Assembly (NCBI GenBank): GCA_947482665.1
Contig: CANKJK010000011.1
Location: 62,001 to 126,000, forward strand
Length of the DNA: 64,000 nucleotides
From: Acidobacteriota bacterium
GTDB lineage: Bacteria; Acidobacteriota; Vicinamibacteria; Vicinamibacterales; UBA2999
Reading direction: 5' to 3'
The notes below the pieces were generated by a model that searched no databases, was not told the DNA's origin, and saw only the letters and a list, made by a program, of their open reading frames with translations. Shown here in pieces: positions 36,607 through 46,277 of the stretch. Every line of letters begins with the position of its first letter. Position 1 is the first letter of the stretch. The position numbers and the translations under genes were made by a program.

Positions 36607-37615
36607 GGTCCTCGTCACCGGCGGCGCCGGGTTCATCGGCAGCAATTTCGTCCGCTTCGCGCTCCGGCAGCATCCGGACTGGCACGTCACGACACTCGAC
36701 AAGCTGACCTACGCCGGCCGGCGCGAGAACCTGCATGACGTGATGGCCGATCCCCGCCACACGTTCGTCCATGGCGACATCGCCGACGCCGCGGTCGCGG
36801 GCCCGCTCGTCGAGCGGGCGAATATCGTGGTCCACTTCGCCGCCGAGACCCACGTGGACCGCTCCATTCAGGCCGCGGGCGAGTTCATCCACACGGACGT
36901 CGTCGGGACCTTCGTCCTGCTCGAGGCCGCGCGCCGGGCGACGAGCCTGCGGCGTTTCGTGCAGATCTCTACCGACGAGGTGTACGGCAGCGTGCCCACC
37001 GGCGCGAGCCGTGAGACGGACGAACTGAAGCCGCGAAACCCCTACTCGGCCAGCAAGGCCGCCGCGGACCGTCTGGCGTACAGCTACTGGGCCACCTACG
37101 ACGTGCCGGTGATCGTGACGCGGGCGTCGAACAACTACGGCCCCTATCAGTTCCCCGAGAAGGTCATTCCGCTCTTTGCCACCAACGCCATCGACGACAT
37201 CCAAGTGCCGCTCTACGGCGACGGTCTCAATGTCCGCGACTGGCTGCATGTGGACGACCACTGCCGCGCCCTCGACCTGCTGATCGAACAGGGCACCAGC
37301 GGCGAGGTCTATAACGTCGGGGGCGGCAACGAAGTCACCAACCGCGACCTGACCACGCGGATTCTCGAAGCGCTGGGCAAGCCCCTGTCACTCATCCGAC
37401 CCGTGGCGGACCGGCCCGGGCACGACCGGCGGTACTGCCTGAGCACCGCCAAGCTTGCGGGTCTTGGCTGGCATCCCGAAGTGGCCTTCGAGGACGGCCT
37501 GCGCTCCACCGTCGCGTGGTACGCCGACAATCCGTGGTGGTGGCGCCCGATCAAGGAGCAGGACGCCGCCTTCAAGGCGTACTACCAGGCGCAGTACGCC
37601 GCACGGACATCGTGA
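36599..37615 (+). CDS. rmlB: dTDP-glucose 4,6-dehydratase
   Basis: Converts dTDP-glucose to dTDP-4-keto-6-deoxyglucose. 338 aa from the ATG at 36599. Extended SDR: NAD-binding VTGGAGFIGSNFV, the active-site STDEVYGSVP with the dehydratase Asp-Glu pair, and YSASKAAADRL with the catalytic Tyr-x3-Lys. RASNNYGPYQFPEKVIP is the RmlB signature. The stop overlaps the next gene (GTGA). Confidence 0.95.
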   Translation: MVEVLVTGGAGFIGSNFVRFALRQHPDWHVTTLDKLTYAGRRENLHDVMADPRHTFVHGDIADAAVAGPLVERANIVVHFAAETHVDRSIQAAGEFIHTDVVGTFVLLEAARRATSLRRFVQISTDEVYGSVPTGASRETDELKPRNPYSASKAAADRLAYSYWATYDVPVIVTRASNNYGPYQFPEKVIPLFATNAIDDIQVPLYGDGLNVRDWLHVDDHCRALDLLIEQGTSGEVYNVGGGNEVTNRDLTTRILEALGKPLSLIRPVADRPGHDRRYCLSTAKLAGLGWHPEVAFEDGLRSTVAWYADNPWWWRPIKEQDAAFKAYYQAQYAARTS

Positions 37616-38532
37616 TCGCGGGTCCCGTCCTCGTGACCGGTGCCCGTGGCTTCGCGGGCAGCCATCTGGTCGAGGAACTGATCCGCTCGGGCGCGGAGGT
37701 CCTCGCCTGGGACCGCGTGGACGTCGATCTCCTGGACGCACCGGCCCTCTCTGCCGCGATCGCACGGGCGAGACCCGTGGCCATCTGTCACTGCGCCGGC
37801 GCGCCGCACGTCGCCCAGTCGTGGGCTGACACCGCCGCGGTCCTCGACACCAATGTGATGGCGACAGCCCATCTGCTGGACGCCGTCCGCGACCTCGTGC
37901 CCGAATGTCGGGTGCTCAACATCGGTTCGTCCACGGTCTACCGGGAAGCGGCCGAGCCGCTCACCGAGCAGCACCCCACGGGACCGGCCAGCCCGTACGC
38001 CGTCAGCAAGCTCGCGCAGGAGATGGTCGCGACCAGCGCCCACCGGGATGACGGACTCAACGTCGTCCAGACACGGTCCTTCAACCACACGGGTCCGCGC
38101 CAGCAGCCGGCCTTTGCCGCCCCGGCCTTCGCACGACAGCTGGCACTCATCGAGGCCGGCCAACTGGACCCGGTCATCCGTGTCGGCAACCTCAGCGCCC
38201 GGCGCGACCTGTCGGATGTCCGGGATGTGGTCCGTGCCTACCGCCTCATCCTGGAACGGGGCCGCCCTGGCGCCATCTACAACGTGTGCTCCGGCACCGC
38301 GAATACCATCCGCGCCATCGTGGATGGCCTCTGCGCCCGGTCCGCGGTGAGCGTCCATATCGAAGAGGACCCTGCGCTCTATCGGCCCAACGACACACCG
38401 CTCGTCGTCGGCAGTCACGCCGCCCTGACGACGGATACGGGTTGGGAGCCCTCCATCTCGTTCGACCGGATGCTGGACGATCTGCTCGCCTACTGGCGAA
38501 CGGCGATCCTCCAGGCTGACGGGCGCGGATAA
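37612..38532 (+). CDS. NAD(P)-dependent 4-keto-6-deoxyhexose reductase, Rmd type
   Basis: 306 aa from a GTG overlapping the rmlB stop. Extended SDR: VLVTGARGFAGSHLVEE, active-site Ser in NIGSSTVYRE, and YAVSKLAQEMV. The segment TRSFNHTGPRQQPAF and VGNLSARRDLSDVRDVVRAY closely follow GDP-6-deoxy-D-mannose reductase (Rmd) rather than RmlD. As it sits with dTDP-sugar genes, it may reduce dTDP-4-keto-6-deoxyglucose or its epimer to a 6-deoxyhexose such as rhamnose, talose or fucose; the product is unknown. Confidence 0.85.
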   Translation: MIAGPVLVTGARGFAGSHLVEELIRSGAEVLAWDRVDVDLLDAPALSAAIARARPVAICHCAGAPHVAQSWADTAAVLDTNVMATAHLLDAVRDLVPECRVLNIGSSTVYREAAEPLTEQHPTGPASPYAVSKLAQEMVATSAHRDDGLNVVQTRSFNHTGPRQQPAFAAPAFARQLALIEAGQLDPVIRVGNLSARRDLSDVRDVVRAYRLILERGRPGAIYNVCSGTANTIRAIVDGLCARSAVSVHIEEDPALYRPNDTPLVVGSHAALTTDTGWEPSISFDRMLDDLLAYWRTAILQADGRG

Positions 38533-38533
38533 T
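38528..38533 (+). promoter_or_regulatory. -10 box, probable leaderless start for the Pro/Ala-rich protein
   Basis: GATAAT followed by exactly 6 bases and the ATG at 38540; no Shine-Dalgarno sequence. The same spacing recurs at 39158-39170. Confidence 0.45.
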
Positions 38534-38539
38534 ACGTCC

Positions 38540-39115
38540 ATGCCTGCTCCCCTCCGACTCGCCGCCCTGGCCTGCCTCGTGTTGACGGCCGGGCTCTCAG
38601 CCCAGACACCCCAGCCCTTTCCGCGGCCACAGGCGCCGAAGACCACGCCGCCCGCGCCGGCATCCCCGGCTCCTGCGGCCACAACGGCTCCGCCCGCGGC
38701 GGCACCCGCAGCTGCCGCCGCGTTACCAGTCATCGACCCGGATCGGCCGACGGCCGACCAGCTGGGCATCTTCATCCCGGCAGCCGCGCAGTTTGTGACC
38801 TCCTACGAGGCGGGCCGTGGACAGCGGTACTACATCTTCGGGACGCGGCAACCGTTCGCGGAAGTCGTGCTCGCGTATCGGACGGCGCTCAAGGACAAGG
38901 GCACGCTCGTCTTCGAACAGCCGCCGACGCACACCTGGGACATTGGCAAGTTCCGCGAGGAGAGCATGGGCTTCCCCCCGGGTGTCACCGTGAAGGACTA
39001 CACCACGGGCGGCTCGGCCGGATATCCGAATCCGCGGCGCGGTGAGCAGCCAGAGCGATTCACCACGCTGATCCAGATCGTCCCGCCGCCACCCGGGGCG
39101 ACCGGTCGGCGCTGA
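38540..39115 (+). CDS. Exported Pro/Ala-rich hypothetical protein
   Basis: 191 aa. Signal peptide (LRLAALACLVLTAGLSAQ) followed by a Pro/Ala-rich linker to about residue 65. A compact domain of about 100 residues follows (YYIFGTRQPFAEVVLAYRTALKD ... FTTLIQIVPP), which ends in a short Pro stretch. I do not recognise the family. The linker-plus-small-domain layout suggests a periplasmic or outer-membrane-associated protein. It lies 7 bases after the sugar cluster but has its own -10 box. Confidence 0.7.
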   Translation: MPAPLRLAALACLVLTAGLSAQTPQPFPRPQAPKTTPPAPASPAPAATTAPPAAAPAAAAALPVIDPDRPTADQLGIFIPAAAQFVTSYEAGRGQRYYIFGTRQPFAEVVLAYRTALKDKGTLVFEQPPTHTWDIGKFREESMGFPPGVTVKDYTTGGSAGYPNPRRGEQPERFTTLIQIVPPPPGATGRR

Positions 39116-39157
39116 CCGCGCCACACCAGCTTCACAGCCGCGGACCGGATCGTCCCG

Positions 39158-39163
39158 GATAAT
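39158..39163 (+). promoter_or_regulatory. -10 box, probable leaderless start
   Basis: GATAAT followed by 6 bases and the ATG at 39170; same arrangement as at 38528. Confidence 0.45.
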
Positions 39164-39169
39164 TCCGGC

Positions 39170-40018
39170 ATGGCGTTTCGATTCGCGGCCATCGCCGCCA
39201 CCGAGGGAATCGCCATCGACAACGCCAGCGCGTCGACCATGGCGACCGACCTCCCGGTCTTTGCCGGAGCCGGCTGGTTCCGCACCTCCGGCCATAAGTA
39301 CTTCGTGCCCCTGTCAGTGGCCGTCGCCGGTGCCCGCCTGCCCACCGATGACCCGCGTGCTGCGCTCGACGTCATGGGCACGGTTCGCGACGAGCAGGGC
39401 CGCACCGTCGGCCGGATCCGGGAGACGCTCCGGGTTCCACCGGTCACCGGCGGTTCACTCGCGTCGAGGCAGGTCCTCTATCAGACGGGGCTCACGCTGC
39501 CGCCCGGCCGGTTCGTGCTGAAGGTGGTCGTCCGCGAGAACACGCACGGGACCACGGGAAGCTACGAGATGCCATTGGTCGTCCCCGACCTGGCGCAGGT
39601 GCCGATGCGCCTCAGCTCCGTAGTGCTCAGCACGCAGACGCGCCCGGCCACCGGCCGCCGGCTCGCCGGGAACCCGCTGGTCAGAGACGGCACCGAACTG
39701 CTGCCCAGCCTGACGCACGTCGTCGATCACGCCCAGCGGATGTTCTTCTACTACGAGGTGTACGACCCGGCCATCGAGCCCGGTCAGTCTCCCCGCGTCA
39801 AAACGAGTCTCGCGTTCTACCGGGGTCGGACCAAGGTCTTTGAGACACCCGTCGTGGAACGGACCGCCACCGACGCCGCGGACCGGACAGCGGTGATCTT
39901 CCAGTTCGAGGTCCCGGCCGAACGCTTCGCGCCGGGGCTCTACACCTGCCAGATCAACGTGGTGGACGACGTGGCCGGCCGGTTCGTCTTCCCCAGGCTG
40001 GCGGTGTACGTGCGCTGA
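39170..40018 (+). CDS. Orphan C-terminal region of a VWFA-related acidobacterial protein
   Basis: 282 aa. It matches, by pattern, the C-terminal half of the acidobacterial VWFA-related family: LPPGRFVLKVVVRENTHGTTGSYE, then RLSSVVLSTQTRP, NPLVRDGTELLPSLTHVVDH, and FFYYEVYDPAIEPGQ. The VWA domain and signal peptide that normally precede this are absent, and no start codon exists further upstream. It is either a stand-alone domain or a relic of a larger gene. With a -10 box 6 bases before the ATG it may still be expressed. Confidence 0.7.
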   Translation: MAFRFAAIAATEGIAIDNASASTMATDLPVFAGAGWFRTSGHKYFVPLSVAVAGARLPTDDPRAALDVMGTVRDEQGRTVGRIRETLRVPPVTGGSLASRQVLYQTGLTLPPGRFVLKVVVRENTHGTTGSYEMPLVVPDLAQVPMRLSSVVLSTQTRPATGRRLAGNPLVRDGTELLPSLTHVVDHAQRMFFYYEVYDPAIEPGQSPRVKTSLAFYRGRTKVFETPVVERTATDAADRTAVIFQFEVPAERFAPGLYTCQINVVDDVAGRFVFPRLAVYVR

Positions 40019-40085
40019 TCACAGTGGTACGATGCCCGGCGACAACAAGGCGTCCGGCGAGGCCGGAGCCCGACGGGAGGCAGAC

Positions 40086-40769
40086 ATGAGCGCAACACAG
40101 CAGGGACCCGTGGCTCGGCGATCGTTTCTTTCACGTCTCACAGCCGGCCTGGGACTCGTGGGTCTCGCGGCCACGCCCGGCATCGCTCAGGCGCAGGGGC
40201 AGTCGGCCTACCGCCCGACGCGGCACAAGGAAGACGACTGGCTGGATACACTCGGCACGCAGCACCGGTTCGTCTTCGACACGACGACGACCGCGGCGTT
40301 CCTCAACGCCCTACCTTTCGCCAATAACTTCCTGACCGCGAATCAGACGGGATACGGCCTCAAGGACAGCGACTCGGGCGTGGTCATCGTGGCCCGCCAC
40401 CTCTCGACCGCCTATGGCTATAACGACGCCATGTGGGCGAAGTACGGCGCCACGCTCGCCGCCAGAGCGTCGGTGCCGGACAGCGCCGGAACAGCGCCGA
40501 CCCAGAACCCTTTCAACAACGTGGCACTGGACCTGACGACTCGCGGCATCACGGTCAAGTCACTCGCGGACCGCGGCGTGCACTTCGCCGTCTGCGGCAT
40601 GGCCACGCGGTTTCTCGCCGGCCAGATTGCGCAGGCCACCGGCGGCAATGCGGATGCTGTCAATGCGGAACTGGCCGCGAACCTGGTGACAAACGCACAC
40701 CTGATGGCCGCGGGCATCGTCGCCGTCAATCGCGCGCAGGAGCGCGGCTACACGCTGGCCACGGCCTAG
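40086..40769 (+). CDS. Tat-exported DsrE-like protein
   Basis: 227 aa from the ATG at 40086, with GGGAGG 5 bases upstream. A twin-arginine signal is visible (ARRSFLSRLTAGLGLVGLAA), implying export folded, possibly with a cofactor. The C-terminal half resembles DsrE/DsrF-type sulfur-relay proteins: HFAVCGMATRFLAGQIAQ contains the single Cys, and the protein ends with AGIVAVNRAQERGY. Function unproven. Eleven bases separate it from the next gene, so they are probably an operon. Confidence 0.75.
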   Translation: MSATQQGPVARRSFLSRLTAGLGLVGLAATPGIAQAQGQSAYRPTRHKEDDWLDTLGTQHRFVFDTTTTAAFLNALPFANNFLTANQTGYGLKDSDSGVVIVARHLSTAYGYNDAMWAKYGATLAARASVPDSAGTAPTQNPFNNVALDLTTRGITVKSLADRGVHFAVCGMATRFLAGQIAQATGGNADAVNAELAANLVTNAHLMAAGIVAVNRAQERGYTLATA

Positions 40770-40780
40770 GCAGATCAGCG

Positions 40781-41302
40781 ATGTTCCGCCTGCCCACTCT
40801 CGTTGCCCTCGTCGCCATGACCACCAGCCTCGCGGCCCAGTCCGTCATCAAGGAAAGCGTCCCCGGCATCGTCAACTTCTCGAAGGTCGACACCATCGCC
40901 TGCGCGGGTGCGACGACACCTGCCGCCCTCGCCGAGGTGAAGAAACAGGGCTACGTGTCGGTGCTGAACCTGCGGATGGCGAACGAGGCCGGAGCGGATA
41001 TCGACGCCGCCACCGCCGCCGCCAAAGCGCTCGGCCTCACCTACATCCACCTGCCGATGAACTCGGCGGCTCCGGATCCCGCCGTGGTCGACACGTTCCT
41101 GAAGGTCGTGACGGACGCGAAGAACCAGCCGGTCTTCATTCATTGCGCGAGCGCCAACCGCGCCTCGGCCCTCTGGATGGTGAAGCGGATGGTGGTGGAC
41201 AAGTGGGACGCGGAGAAGGCCGGCACAGAAGCGGCAGCCCTCGGCCTCACGAACCCCGCGCTCAAGGCGTTCGCCCTGGAGCAGGCCGCGAAGCGGAAGT
41301 AG
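40781..41302 (+). CDS. Exported tyrosine-phosphatase-like protein (DUF442 type)
   Basis: 173 aa. Signal peptide (FRLPTLVALVAMTTSLAAQ). The core follows the DUF442 / beta-lactamase-hydrolase-like phosphatase pattern: a conserved GYVSVLNLRMANEAG, and the P-loop VFIHCASANRASALW with Cys-x4-Arg. Relatives are linked to sulfide and persulfide metabolism in other bacteria. Substrate unknown. Lies between a DsrE-like and a PEBP-like gene, all three exported. Confidence 0.8.
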   Translation: MFRLPTLVALVAMTTSLAAQSVIKESVPGIVNFSKVDTIACAGATTPAALAEVKKQGYVSVLNLRMANEAGADIDAATAAAKALGLTYIHLPMNSAAPDPAVVDTFLKVVTDAKNQPVFIHCASANRASALWMVKRMVVDKWDAEKAGTEAAALGLTNPALKAFALEQAAKRK

Positions 41303-41319
41303 ATCAGCGAGGAGTGGCG

Positions 41320-41877
41320 ATGAAGCGACTGCTGGTAGGCGCGTGGATCGTGGCGGCGGCGGGGTTCTGGACCACGCTGGCCGCGCAGCAGACTCCCGGA
41401 ATGGTGTTGAGTTCCCCAGCCTTTGCCGACGGGACCGACTTCCCTCAGCACTTCACGCAGCACGACCCCGGGCACCCGATCTCGCCGACCCTCGCATGGA
41501 CCAACGTGCCAGCCGGTACGGCCAGCTTCGTGCTCATCCTGCACGACATGGAGGTCGCGCAGAACAAGACGCTGGAAGACTCGCTGCACTGGATCGTCTT
41601 CAACATCCCCGGCACGTCACGGGGCCTGCCCGAAGGGGTCCCACGTGAGGCCACGCTGGCGGACGGCACCATCCAGCCGATGAACCCCAGAGGTCACTAC
41701 GGCTACCGCGGCCCCGGTGCCGTGGTGCCGCCGCGCCACCACTACACCTTCGAGCTCTACGCGCTGGACACCAGGCTCACCCTCGGCACCGACGCCACGC
41801 GTGCCGAGATTCTGAAGGCCGTGGACGGCCACGTCCTTGGCAAGGCGATCCTGATGGGGCTCTACAACAAGAAGTAG
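41320..41877 (+). CDS. Exported YbhB/YbcL (PEBP-like) family protein
   Basis: 185 aa from the ATG at 41320 with GAGGAG upstream. Signal peptide (RLLVGAWIVAAAGFWTTLAAQ). PEBP signature: SPTLAWTNVPAGTASFVLILHD, then HWIVFNIPG, and the ligand-site GHYGYRGPGAVVPPRHHY with FELYAL. Such proteins bind phosphate-like ligands; the bacterial role is unknown. Third gene of the exported trio. Confidence 0.9.
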   Translation: MKRLLVGAWIVAAAGFWTTLAAQQTPGMVLSSPAFADGTDFPQHFTQHDPGHPISPTLAWTNVPAGTASFVLILHDMEVAQNKTLEDSLHWIVFNIPGTSRGLPEGVPREATLADGTIQPMNPRGHYGYRGPGAVVPPRHHYTFELYALDTRLTLGTDATRAEILKAVDGHVLGKAILMGLYNKK

Positions 41878-42049
41878 CGCTGATGGCACCCACGCCAGCC
41901 AGCAGCGCGTCGGTTCTGGCCGGTCGGTCACCGCATTGTTCTCTGCTCCGGGGCAGATCGACTAGCAGCGCCGAGGCCAGGGGCAATCGAGAGCCCTCTC
42001 CTGCTGAAAGTTGTAGACTGGTTTTACAGAACTCTCACGAGGCTAGACG

Positions 42050-42349
42050 ATGACCAGCAAAAGCAGTTCAAACACGGTCGCCACGTTCCTCGATACCTTC
42101 AAGACGTTGGAATCAACACGCCCGTCTCCAAACAGGGAGTGGCCAGACGTCTTCACCATCGTGACCACTCTCGCCGATTCGAATGGCGCTGCACCTCTGA
42201 GAACCGTGATGGAGCGGCTGCATCTGCCTAACGATGTATTCCTGACCGCCGTCATGTCAGGAAAGGATCGCGGCCTCTTCGAATTCGAAGAAAAACAGGA
42301 CGAGACACAGATCAAGCTCACGAAGCTCGGCAAGAATTTCGTGAAGTAG
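42050..42349 (+). CDS. Small predicted winged-helix protein of unknown function
   Basis: 99 aa, ATG with GAGG 7 bases upstream. The sequence from about residue 33 has a helix-turn-helix-like pattern (VTTLADSNGAAPLRTVMERL then VFLTAVMSGKDRGLFEF) followed by a beta wing (EKQDETQIKLTKLGKNF). No named family is recognised. Base composition is lower in G+C than that of neighbouring genes. The next gene starts 11 bases downstream, so the two form a module. Confidence 0.65.
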   Translation: MTSKSSSNTVATFLDTFKTLESTRPSPNREWPDVFTIVTTLADSNGAAPLRTVMERLHLPNDVFLTAVMSGKDRGLFEFEEKQDETQIKLTKLGKNFVK

Positions 42350-42360
42350 GCCAGAACTCT

Positions 42361-42999
42361 GTGCCAACGATAGCGTCCGTCTTCGCGGCCGGCCTCTTGG
42401 TAGGACTTGCCGAGCTGCTGTCGAGGCATCGAGACTATCCCGCCGCCGCTGCATGGTCGTGGCCCAGCGCAGCCTATCTGGCCCTCAATGGCACGCTCTC
42501 AATCATCGCGCTGTTCCTGGTCGGGCTCTCTCCACCGCAGTGGCTAATGAACGGAACCGGGCCAGACATTGTCAAAACCACCTTGTTTGTCGGATTTGGA
42601 GCGGCTGCGTTCTTTCGGTCCTCGTTCTTCAAGGTCCGAACAACGGACGGCGAGTTGTCTGTCGGTCCAGGCCTCATCATTGAAGTCTTCTTACGGGTAA
42701 TCGATGACGCTGTGGACCGCAAGCTGGGCGCCCGGAGACTGGACGACGCCTCAACCATCATGAGCGGGGTGAACTTCTCCAAAGCCGCGAAAGCTCTTCC
42801 CACCTATTGTTTTTCGGCATTAAAACGACTCTCCCCCGATGCGCAGCAACAAGCCGCGATCCAGATCAAGGCCATCGAAGACGCGACCGGAATGGATGAG
42901 AGAACCAAGGCCGTCGCGTTAGGCCAGTCCATCATGGCCCTCACCGGAAGAACCATCCTTGAAAAGGCCGTAGGCCACTTGGGCGATTCAATCAAATAG
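42361..42999 (+). CDS. Membrane protein of unknown function, partner of the small winged-helix protein
   Basis: 212 aa, GTG start. Three predicted transmembrane helices (about residues 3-20, 38-57 and 72-88), then a charged cytoplasmic domain with FFRSSFFKVRTTDGELSVG and a helical C-terminus (IKAIEDATGMDERTKAVALG). I do not recognise a named family. Lower G+C and distinct codon use suggest acquisition by transfer together with the preceding gene. Confidence 0.7.
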   Translation: MPTIASVFAAGLLVGLAELLSRHRDYPAAAAWSWPSAAYLALNGTLSIIALFLVGLSPPQWLMNGTGPDIVKTTLFVGFGAAAFFRSSFFKVRTTDGELSVGPGLIIEVFLRVIDDAVDRKLGARRLDDASTIMSGVNFSKAAKALPTYCFSALKRLSPDAQQQAAIQIKAIEDATGMDERTKAVALGQSIMALTGRTILEKAVGHLGDSIK

Positions 43000-43123
43000 C
43001 CTTCGGCCCTGGGCCACGCAACGGATGAGCGGATGTGTCCCTGAGCAACGCCGCTCCGGGTCGCCGGACTACTGCAACCGCGATCTGACGTCAGGCCGTG
43101 TGTATTTCAGTGGGAGAGCCTGG

Positions 43124-43159
43124 CCGGCCAATGCGGAGCAGACAGTTCCGATTGGCCGG
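43124..43159. other. Inverted repeat in the gene-free gap before thiC end
   Basis: CCGGCCAAT (43124-43132) and ATTGGCCGG (43151-43159) are exact reverse complements around an 18-base loop. The gap 43000-43268 holds no gene I can support. No T run follows, so the role is unclear. Confidence 0.3.
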
Positions 43160-43268
43160 GGCATTCACCGGCAGCGCGAAGGTGACTATTGCTGCGCTTT
43201 GAGAGATGGAGATGACCCCGACAGGCAACGCCACGCGCGCCGGCCGTCGTGATCATCGCGCTGAGGAG

Positions 43269-44988
<1,720 letters not shown>

Positions 44989-44997
44989 GACGGTGAA

Positions 44998-46236
44998 TTA
45001 TAGCGCCCCGGAGGCCCCGCGCTCCGCCGAGAGACGGGCCAGTTCGACGACCACGCGCACGGCCGCCTCCATGTCCTGGCGGGACGTCCACTCCAGCCGT
45101 GAGTGGATGTTGTGCTCCCCGGCGAACAGGTTCGGCGTGGGCACGCCCATGAACGAGAGCCGGGATCCGTCAGTGCCGCCACGGATGGCCCGCCGGTGCG
45201 GCGTGATCCCGGCGCGGCGATACGCCTCCGCGGCCCGTTCCACGACGTGCGGCACCGCGTCGAGGACTTCGCGCATGTTGCGGTACTGCTCGTCGACAGT
45301 GAGCTCCACACGCGCGCCCGGCACGGCCGCCACGGCCGTGCGGGCCAGGTCACGGACGAGCGCGGCCTTCACGGCGAGCTGCGCGGTGTCGAAGTCGCGC
45401 AGGATCAGGCGCACCGCGGTGCGCTCCACCGACGCGTCCACGCCGTACGGATGCAGGAATCCCTCGGACCCTTCTGTCCGCTCGGGCGACTGCTCCGCCG
45501 GCAGGCTCGCGATGAACGCCGACGCGACGCGGATGGCATTGACCATCGTGCCCTTCGCGTAACCGGGGTGGGTGTTGAAGCCGTGGAAGGTCACGGTGAT
45601 GGCGTCGGCCGAGAAGCTCTCCGCCTCAAGCTCGCCGACCGGGCCGCCGTCGAGCGTGTACGCCCAGTCGGCCCCGAATCGCTCCACGTCAAAGTGCGCC
45701 GTGCCGCGCCCGATCTCTTCGTCGGGCGTAAAGGCGACGCGGATCGCGCCGTGCGGGATCTCGGGGTGCGCCAACAGGAACTCGACGGCCGTCATGATTT
45801 CGGCGACCCCAGCCTTGTCGTCCGCGCCAAGGAGGGTGAGGCCTGAGGCCGTCACGATGTCGTGACCGACCTGCGCGGCCAGTTCCGGCTGCTCCGATGC
45901 GCGAAGGACCGCGTCCGGCGCGTCAGGCAGGACGATGTCGGCGCCCGACCAGGCCTCGTGGACGATCGGCCGCACATCGGTGCCGCTCATCTCGGGTGAG
46001 GTATCCACGTGCGCGACAAAGCCGATCGTGGAGCCTGGCGCCGTGGCCGGCACCGTCGCCATCACATATCCGTGCGCGTCACGCACCACCTCGGCCGCGC
46101 CCAGGGCGCGCAGTTCAGCGGCCAGCGCATCGAGCAGCACGAGCTGTCCAGGGGAGCTGGGTGAGGCGGGATTCGACTCGTCCGCCCTCGTGTCCAGGGT
46201 GACGTACCGCAGAAACCGTTCAAGCACAGTGGCCAT
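44998..46236 (-). CDS. pepT: Peptidase T (tripeptide aminopeptidase)
   Basis: M20-family zinc exopeptidase that removes N-terminal residues from tripeptides. 412 aa. Zinc ligands and catalytic residues: FVAHVDTSPEMSG (His and Asp), LLGADDKAGVAEIM, FTPDEEIGRGTAHFDV with the catalytic Glu, and RGGTDGSRLSFMGVPTPN with AGEHNIHSRLEW. Length and motif order are those of PepT. It ends about 10 bases before the thiC riboswitch. Confidence 0.95.
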   Translation of the reverse strand: MATVLERFLRYVTLDTRADESNPASPSSPGQLVLLDALAAELRALGAAEVVRDAHGYVMATVPATAPGSTIGFVAHVDTSPEMSGTDVRPIVHEAWSGADIVLPDAPDAVLRASEQPELAAQVGHDIVTASGLTLLGADDKAGVAEIMTAVEFLLAHPEIPHGAIRVAFTPDEEIGRGTAHFDVERFGADWAYTLDGGPVGELEAESFSADAITVTFHGFNTHPGYAKGTMVNAIRVASAFIASLPAEQSPERTEGSEGFLHPYGVDASVERTAVRLILRDFDTAQLAVKAALVRDLARTAVAAVPGARVELTVDEQYRNMREVLDAVPHVVERAAEAYRRAGITPHRRAIRGGTDGSRLSFMGVPTPNLFAGEHNIHSRLEWTSRQDMEAAVRVVVELARLSAERGASGAL

Positions 46237-46265
46237 GCGGGCATTCTACGGAAGCGGGGCGGATC

Positions 46266-46271
46266 TACACT
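46266..46271 (+). promoter_or_regulatory. -10 box, probable leaderless start
   Basis: TACACT followed by 6 bases and the ATG at 46278; no Shine-Dalgarno sequence. Confidence 0.4.
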
Positions 46272-46277
46272 GACGGT

